Source: a virus
Strand: one strand, 5' to 3'
DNA: 35,678 bases
IMG/VR virus record: IMGVR_UViG_3300032157_000035
Location: 1-35,678 of that record
The notes under the pieces were generated by a model. That model searched no databases and was not told the origin of the DNA. It worked only from the letters and a program-made list of their open reading frames with translations. The stretch's first letter is position 1. The number at the start of each line of letters is the position of its first letter. Below, in pieces: positions 15,446-20,859 of the stretch. The translations under genes and the position numbers were made by a program.

Positions 15446-15556
15446 ATTCGCATACGCTGTAGTGAACTACGTAGACGTACCGCATGGTTCACGTAAGCCG
15501 AGTTCTGATCCGGTGTACAGTGGAATCAGTACCAACTGTATACAGCGTAGCCGAAT
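15446..15556 (+). ncRNA. Structured element A (candidate noncoding RNA)
   Basis: This 111-base segment without open frame is closed by ATTCG (15446-15450) with CGAAT (15552-15556), a 2x2 internal loop CA/GC, and TACGCTGTA (15453-15461) with TACAGCGTA (15541-15549). Inside, GTGAAC pairs with GTTCAC, enclosing a small TACG/CGTA hairpin, and CTGAT pairs with ATCAG. The same closing stem with the same internal loop recurs at 16594-16680, although the interiors differ. No family is recognised. It lies between the leaderless gene and the next promoter, so it could be the 3' part of that transcript, or act as DNA. Confidence 0.5.
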
Positions 15557-15571
15557 GATACTTTACTCCCC

Positions 15572-15600
15572 TTGACTTAGTGTTATCACTGTGTCATAAT
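15572..15600 (+). promoter_or_regulatory. Strong sigma-70 promoter abutting a start codon
   Basis: TTGACT (15572-15577), a 17-base spacer and CATAAT (15595-15600) make a near-consensus promoter, the best in the window apart from the one at 15272. The next ATG is at 15610, again so close that the mRNA would have no room for a ribosome binding site. Confidence 0.75.
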
Positions 15601-15609
15601 AGAGCCACA

Positions 15610-15735
15610 ATGGAAGTAACGGAACACAATGAATGGCCGGACAGTGCATGGTTCTTTCAGGAGTGGCAGTGGTGTTGGATAAACCAGCCGGGACATAGAG
15701 ATTACAGTTTATATCGCACGTATGATGGTATCTAA
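15610..15735 (+). CDS. Small early protein rich in tryptophan
   Basis: The product has 41 residues and six tryptophans (for example AWFFQEWQWCWINQPGHRDY). It is acidic at the N-terminus. No Shine-Dalgarno site is present and the promoter predicts a transcript starting about 2 bases before the ATG, so leaderless initiation is likely. The density of aromatic residues suggests a compact protein-binding or membrane-surface peptide. I know no family. It overlaps the next gene by 11 bases. Confidence 0.5.
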   Translation: MEVTEHNEWPDSAWFFQEWQWCWINQPGHRDYSLYRTYDGI

Positions 15736-15838
15736 ACACAAGGGGTATGTGTTGCATTGGTCGCGTACCTTTTATGTTTGGAATCCACGCTTGTATGACA
15801 GGTACATGAGGCGGTATGGCCGACAATTCGCACGCTAA
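15725..15838 (+). CDS. Small basic early protein
   Basis: The product has 37 residues and is basic and aromatic (MVSKHKGYVLHWSRTFYVWN, then MRRYGRQFAR). It overlaps the preceding gene by 11 bases and the next by 23, which suggests coupled translation. The build is compatible with an RNA- or DNA-binding peptide, but no family is recognised and the evidence is limited to an open frame in a packed gene series. Confidence 0.4.
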   Translation: MVSKHKGYVLHWSRTFYVWNPRLYDRYMRRYGRQFAR

Positions 15839-16025
15839 CAGACAGGTAGCCAAGCGATTGCTCACCCCTCCCGCTGATGGTAATCAGTGTGACGGATGCA
15901 GAGCCGGACTTGTATTGCGAAACGGAATCCATTACGATATGGTAAGGCTGGATGTTCGCTCTGCTTTCAGTAAGATAGAGGAACAAGCCGTCATGGGATG
16001 TACGCGTGACAGATACAAGGCGTAA
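15816..16025 (+). CDS. Small protein with CxxC pair
   Basis: The product has 69 residues (MADNSHANRQVAKRLLTPPA). It has a CDGC pair in the middle (NQCDGCRAGL) and a third cysteine near the end (VMGCTRD), which might bind one metal ion incompletely or in a dimer. GAGG stands 5 bases before the ATG. It belongs to the run of overlapping small early genes. Function is unknown. Confidence 0.55.
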   Translation: MADNSHANRQVAKRLLTPPADGNQCDGCRAGLVLRNGIHYDMVRLDVRSAFSKIEEQAVMGCTRDRYKA

Positions 16026-16200
16026 GGTTTCGGCACATGCGGCGCGGCTTCGGCTGCGACCAGTGCCTTTTTATTCACAGTCCGATGCTATAGTGGCGTC
16101 GGATCAATGGCGTGAGCACGCAGTACTTGACTTAGTGTCCGGCGATATGCCACACTACAGGCTGAGTGATACGTCCGATGGTGAGCGAGAGCCCGAATGA
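16006..16200 (+). CDS. Small protein, probable GTG start
   Basis: The product has 64 residues from GTG 16006, with a GGGA-type site upstream inside the preceding gene. The N-terminal half is basic (RRKVSAHAARLRLRPVP), and the C-terminus is acidic (SDTSDGEREPE). It overlaps the CxxC gene by 20 bases. I recognise nothing. A TTGACTTAGTG sequence within it resembles the -35 region of the promoter at 15572 but lacks a -10 element at the right distance. Confidence 0.45.
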   Translation: MTDTRRKVSAHAARLRLRPVPFYSQSDAIVASDQWREHAVLDLVSGDMPHYRLSDTSDGEREPE

Positions 16201-16202
16201 AA

Positions 16203-16218
16203 GGTTATTATGATAACC
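16203..16218. repeat. Near-palindrome, copy 3
   Basis: GGTTATTATGATAACC differs from the copy at 15350-15365 by one base. That base creates the ATG start codon (16210-16212) of the next small gene, with AAAGG at 16201-16204 as its ribosome binding site. The TATAAT-like core becomes TATGAT. Confidence 0.6.
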
Positions 16219-16389
16219 TCAACCGAACAACTGATAAGGGTGATACGGGAGAATAGGGACACTAACCTTGAGACTGCCCGCACTATGCAAGAGAGGGGCG
16301 CTCGACCTGAATTGATACGCACCTACGTGCACAAGGCACGAGGCTGGAACCACGAACTGATTCGACTGGCTAAAGAATCGAGGCACTAA
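16210..16389 (+). CDS. Small helical protein, unknown function
   Basis: The product has 59 residues (MITSTEQLIRVIRENRDTNL). It is basic and strongly helical, with a layout ETARTMQERGARPELIRTY followed by a second helix around NHELIRLAKE. A helix-turn-helix cannot be claimed by eye. AAAGG lies 5 bases before the ATG, and the start codon sits in the third copy of the repeated palindrome. The stop forms TAATG with the next gene. Confidence 0.55.
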   Translation: MITSTEQLIRVIRENRDTNLETARTMQERGARPELIRTYVHKARGWNHELIRLAKESRH

Positions 16390-16583
16390 TGCCCCTAGTT
16401 AATACATCCCGTATCAATCCGCCTAAGTACTACTGTACCCGAGGTAAGAAGGGTGACACGGGCCAGCACGAAGAGCGCAAGAGTATAAGCAAGGAACAAT
16501 GGGATCAGGATGGGATGTGCTCCGATTGTGCGGAGTATGTGTGGGAGGAGATAGCTACTACAATAGCAGAGGTAATGTCATGA
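16389..16583 (+). CDS. Small zinc-ribbon-like protein
   Basis: The product has 64 residues. Cysteines occur at YYCTRGKKGDTGQHEERK (one Cys and one His) and at MCSDCAEYVWEE, the spacing of a small zinc-binding fold with one CxxC knuckle. The start is coupled to the previous stop as TAATG. The C-terminus is acidic and helical. Metal binding is inferred from residue spacing; function is unknown. Confidence 0.55.
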   Translation: MPLVNTSRINPPKYYCTRGKKGDTGQHEERKSISKEQWDQDGMCSDCAEYVWEEIATTIAEVMS

Positions 16584-16593
16584 CCAGCTAGTT

Positions 16594-16680
16594 AATTCGC
16601 ATACGCTCTAGCCTAGAACATCGCAGCAAATGTACAGTCTGTGGGTGGCGGGTAAATGTACATGAGGGCGTAGCCGAATT
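16594..16680 (+). ncRNA. Structured element B (candidate noncoding RNA)
   Basis: AATTCG (16594-16599) pairs with CGAATT (16675-16680), then the internal loop CA/GC, then TACGC (16602-16606) with GCGTA (16668-16672), which is the same closing stem as at 15446-15556. The interior holds ATGTACA and TGTACAT, which can form a 7-bp stem. There is no open frame. The two elements share their ends and internal loop but not the inside, which suggests the stem is the recognised part. Confidence 0.5.
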
Positions 16681-16707
16681 GATTAGTGAACACATGGGAG
16701 ATGCGTC

Positions 16708-16848
16708 ATGTTCAAAGGTGCACAGATCGGGGCCATCGTGTATGGTTCCGGCATCAATCATCGAGACTACATCGATGACGCGAAGCGTCGGGGATTGGTA
16801 GTAGTACTCTGTGATGGGTACTGCGAGGTGTGGACCCCGGCCAAGTAA
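16708..16848 (+). CDS. Small protein of unknown function
   Basis: The product has 46 residues (MFKGAQIGAIVYGSGINHRD). It is beta-like and ends in YCEVWTPAK. GGGAG precedes the ATG by 7 bases, a good start. It stands alone between structured element B and another structured noncoding stretch. No family is recognised. Confidence 0.6.
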   Translation: MFKGAQIGAIVYGSGINHRDYIDDAKRRGLVVVLCDGYCEVWTPAK

Positions 16849-17121
16849 TCAGATTATCGCCCGAGCCGTGGCGTTAGCTAAGTAACCGGAGTGCAACCGG
16901 AACGGCCAGTGTAAATGTGCGGGTAGTACACACCAACCTATCGCACTGCCTCCTGCATATGGACGGTTCGCTAGCTTCCCGTAAACAGCTAGCATCTATT
17001 CTATAGCACGCCCCTTGCTTAAAGGGGTATCGAGTGGTAGCCGTAAGCTACCGACAGTCCGCCCTTACGGGGGTGACTACGAGACAGCATGCCGCCATAA
17101 GGTATGCTTGAGGTATAACAA
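16849..17121 (+). ncRNA. Hairpin-rich noncoding stretch
   Basis: No gene-like frame is present in these 273 bases. Several stems follow each other: GCTAGC (16970-16975) with GCTAGC (16988-16993); CCCCTT (17011-17016) with AAGGGG (17022-17027); GGTAGC (17036-17041) with GCTACC (17047-17052); and GTC..CCC with GGG..GAC around 17057-17075. None is followed by a T run, so they are not ordinary terminators. The stretch may be a long structured leader of the gene at 17122 or an independent RNA. Confidence 0.4.
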
Positions 17122-17412
17122 ATGCGTAGTGTTACGCCTTGGGTACACAAGGGACGTGTACTCGACCAAGTTTACATAGACAAGGCAGTCAAAGCACGGG
17201 TACCAAGCGGATTATTCAAGTCCGTGTTCGATGCTCCCCGTGTCCACGGTGGTACGCGCAAGTCGAAAGACTCTCCGCCCCTGCCCACCCCTCTCCAAGT
17301 CAAGGCTGATCCCAAGCAACAGCGCCAGCGAGCACGCAAGCGGCGCATCTTGGAGCGCATCATCAATCCCACCCCCACATTCCGCACCATCGGTGCATTC
17401 AAGGTCTACTGA
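17122..17412 (+). CDS. Basic early protein, unknown function
   Basis: The product has 96 residues. The N-terminal half is mixed (MRSVTPWVHKGRVLDQVYID), then come a Pro-rich segment (SPPLPTPLQ) and a very basic helix with QRQRARKRRILERI, and a short end FRTIGAFKVY. The basic helix would suit nucleic acid binding. GAGG lies 8 bases before the ATG. The gene leads a run of short genes with 1- to 4-base spacing up to 18305. Confidence 0.6.
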   Translation: MRSVTPWVHKGRVLDQVYIDKAVKARVPSGLFKSVFDAPRVHGGTRKSKDSPPLPTPLQVKADPKQQRQRARKRRILERIINPTPTFRTIGAFKVY

Positions 17413-17413
17413 T

Positions 17414-17566
17414 ATGACCAAGGTATTACCGTGTAACTGTAAGTCGGAGCAACAAGACAAGTTGCACGGCACGAGCAGGCGAGTGCACAACTACGGCACC
17501 AAGAAAAAGATTTGGCGGTGCACTGTGTGCAAGAGCGAGAAGGAAGAGTCGCGCAAAGGGTACTGA
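17414..17566 (+). CDS. Small zinc-ribbon protein
   Basis: This 50-residue protein contains PCNCKSEQQ near the start and WRCTVCKSEK near the end, two CxC/CxxC knuckles about 27 residues apart with basic residues between them. The WRCTVC type ending is common in small phage zinc-ribbon proteins. It starts at ATG 17414, two bases after the preceding stop. It probably binds zinc and perhaps nucleic acid; its role is unknown. Confidence 0.65.
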   Translation: MTKVLPCNCKSEQQDKLHGTSRRVHNYGTKKKIWRCTVCKSEKEESRKGY

Positions 17567-17567
17567 T

Positions 17568-17834
17568 ATGCAGTTCACTGCAACACAGATGTACATACAA
17601 TCACGTAATGTACTCTATAACGAAGTACAGAGTACCAAGGACACGGTGATGGCATATGTACAGACGGCTGCTTCACAAGGTCTGTTCACGACAAGTGTAT
17701 CTCTGTCGTTATGTATTTGCAGGTCAAGGGACGCACAGGACTCGTTGATCCGATGGGCGAGTGGTGCCGGCTTTAAGGCACGATGCACGACGTTCGAACG
17801 TGTGGAACTAGTGCTAGACTGGGACAAGGAATAA
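17568..17834 (+). CDS. Conserved-looking hypothetical protein
   Basis: This 88-residue protein (MQFTATQMYIQSRNVLYNEV) is soluble with a helical N-terminal half and a beta-alpha-beta-like second half (FKARCTTFERVELVLDWD), which could be a small ferredoxin-like fold. It is spaced one base from the zinc-ribbon gene. I recognise no family. Confidence 0.65.
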   Translation: MQFTATQMYIQSRNVLYNEVQSTKDTVMAYVQTAASQGLFTTSVSLSLCICRSRDAQDSLIRWASGAGFKARCTTFERVELVLDWDKE

Positions 17835-17836
17835 GT

Positions 17837-18112
17837 ATGCGTCGGGAAGAAGGCCAGTTCTACGTAAAGCGCCGCCATACAGGCGACGTCTTGTCCGTGT
17901 ACATGAGGGTGGAGCAGACTCCTATGCTCATCTTATCTGGAGTACCGGGTAATCAGATCGCTGCCTTGCGACAAGCAAGGATGGTAGGAAAGGTCATGGA
18001 CCTCACCCCTCCAAGTAACGTGTTGGTTGATACTGCATACGTAGCCACATGGACACGCATCAAGTACTCCGAGATTCCTCGTCACTTGTACAACATTCTG
18101 CTAGAGGCATAA
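17837..18112 (+). CDS. Hypothetical protein
   Basis: I start this at ATG 17837 (MRREEGQFYVKRRHTGDVLS), with AAGGA 6 bases upstream; a farther ATG at 17783 lies inside the previous gene. The product has 91 residues, is basic and mixed alpha/beta, with a hydrophobic middle (PMLILSGVPGNQIAALRQ). No catalytic motif is visible. Confidence 0.65.
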   Translation: MRREEGQFYVKRRHTGDVLSVYMRVEQTPMLILSGVPGNQIAALRQARMVGKVMDLTPPSNVLVDTAYVATWTRIKYSEIPRHLYNILLEA

Positions 18113-18116
18113 AACC

Positions 18117-18305
18117 ATGAGTCCGGGTGACGCTCTATTTATCCTATTCTTTGTCGGAGTAGTGTTCATCTGGTTAGGCGTCTCATTCCTAACAATAAAC
18201 GATAACAAGGGCGGCTGGCTAGGAGTAGGGCTTGGTGTCATCACTTGGAGCCCCCTGCTTTGGAAGCTTGTCAAGTTGTGGCTTGATGTCTGGTCCCTTA
18301 TTTAA
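18117..18305 (+). CDS. Small protein with two membrane segments
   Basis: The product has 62 residues. Hydrophobic segments lie at residues 6-27 (ALFILFFVGVVFIWLGVSF) and about 34-58, separated by a short polar NDNKGG turn. It is holin-like in size and topology, but lysis genes normally lie elsewhere and no endolysin is nearby. It could equally be an early inner-membrane protein, for example for superinfection exclusion. Confidence 0.6.
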   Translation: MSPGDALFILFFVGVVFIWLGVSFLTINDNKGGWLGVGLGVITWSPLLWKLVKLWLDVWSLI

Positions 18306-18326
18306 CTACGGAGATACAAGTTTAAT

Positions 18327-18701
18327 GCACGAATAGTTTAAGACAGTGCTGGGTCACACGTGAGTGTGATGCTGAGGGAATTTCCCCTGTCACTGTAGCA
18401 TATCCTTGCACTGTTCACGTGAGTGTACGTGTACGCATCTAGCTTTTCCAACCAGCTAGCCACGTGCAAATTGGACAGTCGAAGCTAAGGCTATGCTTGG
18501 GCTAAAACTAGGTGGTGTCGGCGCACTATCCACTGGGAGACTCAGTGGTGTGTGCGACGATGAATGTTACTGTGTCATGCTGCCCATCACCCATTGTGGT
18601 GATGCCAAGAACTACCACGCCTGTCGTTTACAGGTCTGGGTGCTGATGCGTGTGCCTCTTCATTCTGCCTGTTCCCGGTTCGAGTCCGGGTTCGTGCGCC
18701 A
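18327..18701 (+). ncRNA. Hairpin-rich element ending in a tRNA T-arm and GCCA
   Basis: A perfect tRNA T-arm is present: CCCGG (18674-18678), loop TTCGAGT with all conserved positions, and CCGGG (18686-18690). It is followed by seven acceptor-like bases and GCCA at 18698-18701. No normal tRNA body precedes it. Two partners for the 3' strand exist: GGCGCAC (18520-18526) pairs perfectly with GTGCGCC (18694-18700), closing 181 bases; GCACGAA (18327-18333), followed by a tRNA-like TAGTTTAA, pairs perfectly with TTCGTGC (18691-18697), closing 365 bases plus GCCA. Between them lie stems TCACAC/GTGTGA, ACAGTG/CACTGT, CTAGCT/AGCTAG, CCACTG/CAGTGG, CATCACC/GGTGATG and CCTGT/ACAGG. The tmRNA signature near the 5' end is absent. 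Confidence 0.45.
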
Positions 18702-18717
18702 TCTAAGGAGTACACGC

Positions 18718-19056
18718 ATGTGTCTGACTAATATCAAGAAGCTTAAGAAAGCACCTCGCCGCCGCAAGGCGTGGAAGGTAGTATGTAAAGATAGGCGGCC
18801 ACTTGCATATACGTGGGCAGTTAGCTGTGGCTATAAAAAAGGGATGGTGTATGCTAAGGTAGATATAGTGGGACGCCAAGATGCACTAGGATACCATGTA
18901 TTCACAGACAGGATGGAAGCACGTCATGAAGCCTATAGATGTCGCGCTGCCAGATTGATAACCGTTGAGGTTGATCCTCGTGACTGGGTAGCCGATGGGC
19001 TGAACAACGGTGACACAAAGGGTGCTATCTACCGAGTGATACGCATCCTGACTTGA
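18718..19056 (+). CDS. Phage protein of unknown function, basic N-terminus
   Basis: The ATG at 18718 follows AAGGAG by 7 bases, a near-perfect start. An in-frame ATG at 18493 would run through the structured element and was rejected. The 112-residue product begins MCLTNIKKLKKAPRRRKAWK, then has a beta-rich body with GYHVFTDRMEARHEAYRC and a second part ending in a beta strand. The pattern of a cysteine-containing GYHVF domain resembles a widespread small phage protein, but I cannot name it. It lies between the two tRNA-like elements. Confidence 0.65.
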   Translation: MCLTNIKKLKKAPRRRKAWKVVCKDRRPLAYTWAVSCGYKKGMVYAKVDIVGRQDALGYHVFTDRMEARHEAYRCRAARLITVEVDPRDWVADGLNNGDTKGAIYRVIRILT

Positions 19057-19064
19057 AGAACAGC

Positions 19065-19269
19065 GGGAGGTTGATTGATTCGATAGACTGACGGTTGCAG
19101 TTGAGGCACGTTAGAGGTGTTGAGCACGTAGGTAGAGCACCAGTTTACTGGGGGTCGCAGGTTCGAGTCCTGCCACATCTATATCAAAAGATGTGTAGCT
19201 CAGGTATGTCAGCATAGCTAATGAAAGTAAATACAGTACCCGTACTAATCTATCTTCGATCAACCTCCC
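19065..19269 (+). ncRNA. Permuted, anticodon-less tRNA-like element
   Basis: Outer stems: GGGAGGTTGAT (19065-19075) with ATCAACCTCCC (19259-19269), GATAG (19082-19086) with CTATC (19250-19254), CTGAC (19088-19092) with GTCAG (19208-19212). Inside are the tRNA arms in permuted order: D-stem GAGC (19135-19138) with GCTC (19198-19201); CCAG/CTGG (19140-19151) in the place of the anticodon arm with only a TTTA loop; T-arm GCAGG, TTCGAGT, CCTGC (19157-19173); acceptor CACATCT (19174-19180), loop ATATCAAA, AGATGTG (19189-19195) followed by TA and GCTCAGG. All stems pair perfectly in this order. Read linearly, the copy starting at 19113 has an acceptor mismatch and no D-stem. No CCA is encoded. Five anticodon-loop bases are missing, so it cannot decode. 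It could also be a decayed tandem tRNA pair. Confidence 0.55.
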
Positions 19270-19294
19270 TCCATATGTAGAACATGAGGCGAGT

Positions 19295-20230
19295 ATGAAG
19301 AAGATTCACACCTACACCTTGGGTGCTGACCCTGAAATGTTTGTCCGTAGCATAGGTGGGGACATTGTACCTGTGTGTGGTACAGTGGGGGGTACCAAGG
19401 CACGGCCGATGCCATTCTCTGAAGCTTTGACTCGGACGTTGAAGGACGGGACAAAAGTACCAAGAACCATCCAGTCTCAGTACGCTTTCCAAGAAGATGG
19501 TGTTGCCTTTGAGTTCAACATCAGACCAGCATTGGATTACGGACAGTTCGAAGAGAACATCAACTACACGCTGGGCTTATCAAACGAGGTGTTGGGCAGA
19601 GCTAAGCTAACGTATGACACAACGCTTTCCTCTCACAGGTTCAGCGAACAAAGCTTGCAGCATCCGGGTGCAATGACTATTGGGTGTGATCCGGACTTCT
19701 GTGCGTACGGCCCCAACTACAAACCTATCGAGCGAGAGCCCTTTGGAATCAAGGACTTAGGACTATGGCGTCACACAGGCGGGCACCTACACTTCGGCTA
19801 TAACAAAGAACTGATACCAGACTATGCGTTTATCCAGTTGGTGGATGCGTTGGTGTACCTGCCAGTGCTAACAAAGGACAAGCAACGAGGACGGCGCAAA
19901 CTGTACGGCTTGGCAGGTCTGTATAGACCGAAGCCTTACGGTGTGGAGTACCGCACGCCGTCTAACTTCTGGTTGAACGATATCCGTCTAGTATCGGCAC
20001 CGTCATTCAATCTTCTGTTCGATGTGCACGTGCGGACAGATGAGATTAACTCAGCATACATGCAGTTACCCATCGATGATATCAAAGCGTGCATCGATGC
20101 TGGCGGCAACGACGATACAACCCGTCTAATTAAGACTGTGAAAGAGATATGCGCGGCCAACCATCTTGAATGCGTCAACAACTTCCAGTCTAAGAAGGCT
20201 CACTATCTCCAGACATGGGCACAAGGATGA
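19295..20230 (+). CDS. COOH-NH2 ligase-type amidoligase
   Basis: The product has 311 residues. The opening YTLGADPEMFVR is the signature of the phage COOH-NH2 ligase family related to glutamine synthetase and gamma-glutamylcysteine synthetase. It is followed by GVAFEFNIRPA (residues 69-79, catalytic Glu in the first part of the active site), GCDPDFCAYG (residues about 128-137), HTGGHLHFGY (about 159-168) and GVEYRTPSNFWL near residue 215, all placed as expected for the metal and ATP sites. These enzymes join a carboxylate to an amine with ATP. The substrate is unknown. It is the first gene of the peptide-ligase operon, begins 25 bases after the tRNA-like element, and has GAGG before the ATG. 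Its stop overlaps the next start as ATGA. Confidence 0.88.
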   Translation: MKKIHTYTLGADPEMFVRSIGGDIVPVCGTVGGTKARPMPFSEALTRTLKDGTKVPRTIQSQYAFQEDGVAFEFNIRPALDYGQFEENINYTLGLSNEVLGRAKLTYDTTLSSHRFSEQSLQHPGAMTIGCDPDFCAYGPNYKPIEREPFGIKDLGLWRHTGGHLHFGYNKELIPDYAFIQLVDALVYLPVLTKDKQRGRRKLYGLAGLYRPKPYGVEYRTPSNFWLNDIRLVSAPSFNLLFDVHVRTDEINSAYMQLPIDDIKACIDAGGNDDTTRLIKTVKEICAANHLECVNNFQSKKAHYLQTWAQG

Positions 20231-20859
20231 TAGAAACATCTGACATCGAAGACATCGGTGACGTTGGTCGATTCGCACAGACGAATTGGTACGCGTGGAC
20301 CCGACAAGATGACGGTACTGTGACAAGGGCTGCGTTCATCACGGCTACGTCAGGTCCTGCTATCCTCGTACGTCTGTACGACTTGGATGGATCGTATATA
20401 GACGACATCATAACATTGGACAAGTTCCTAAAACTCGAACAGGGATACTACAAATCTCGCTTCGTCGAATACAATGGCAGTATCGTGTACGTTCGTAACA
20501 CAGGTGCAAACGAGGGAACACGAAACCACGGATTCAACACTTCTGCATATGAGTTAGCCCATGTGCATCCACTACTTACCCACAGCTTGTCTGAACAATT
20601 GGCGTATATCGTAGCCATTACTGCGCTATCAAAAAAGCGTACCGCATTCAGCGACGCACTATCTATTCTGGACAGAGGAGAGGCAGTAGGCTGTGCACTA
20701 TCTGACAACTATGGACTTATCACTACGGATAAATCAGACGCCATTCAAATCGTAAGAAGGTCTCGTACCATAGGGGAGATACGGTACGGCATGCCTTCAG
20801 TATACCCACAGTACAAACAGTATACCTTCACGGTGACAAAGTTATGCCGACGTTCATAG
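20227..20859 (+). CDS. Unknown protein of the amidoligase operon
   Basis: I place the start at ATG 20227, which forms ATGA with the ligase stop; another in-frame ATG lies 12 bases upstream. The 210-residue product begins MIETSDIEDIGDVGRF. The N-terminal half is beta-rich (WYAWTRQDDGTVTRAAF). The C-terminal half is helical, then ends with a basic strand. It has no recognised catalytic motif. It lies between two amidoligase genes, so it may carry substrate, or regulate or modify the product, but this is inference from position. Confidence 0.7.
   Translation: MIETSDIEDIGDVGRFAQTNWYAWTRQDDGTVTRAAFITATSGPAILVRLYDLDGSYIDDIITLDKFLKLEQGYYKSRFVEYNGSIVYVRNTGANEGTRNHGFNTSAYELAHVHPLLTHSLSEQLAYIVAITALSKKRTAFSDALSILDRGEAVGCALSDNYGLITTDKSDAIQIVRRSRTIGEIRYGMPSVYPQYKQYTFTVTKLCRRS

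Noticed and set aside
16126-16155. Third promoter with TTGACTTAGTG
   Set aside because: The -35 region repeats that of 15572, but at 16-18 bases downstream there is CCACAC and no -10-like hexamer.
16197-16256. 19-residue frame starting MKGYYDNL
   Set aside because: It shares ATGA with the previous stop and the KGYY motif, but the overlapping 59-residue frame at 16210 has the better ribosome binding site and links to the next gene.
18327-18701. Canonical tmRNA gene
   Set aside because: The length and T-arm fit, but the conserved TTCGACG near the 5' end, the G-U pair for alanine identity and a tag frame ending in Ala-Ala-stop are absent.
18493-18717. Extension of the gene at 18718 to an upstream ATG
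   Set aside because: The frame is open but passes through perfect hairpins and the T-arm; the AAGGAG site at the downstream ATG is much better.
19113-19181. Ordinary linear tRNA gene
   Set aside because: The 69-base linear reading has an acceptor mismatch, GAGC facing GAGC in the D-stem, and no anticodon loop bases, so it cannot be a functional tRNA.
18657-19181. attP sites made of tRNA 3' ends
   Set aside because: Two tRNA 3' ends are present, but no integrase, excisionase or repressor is in the window and the phage looks lytic.
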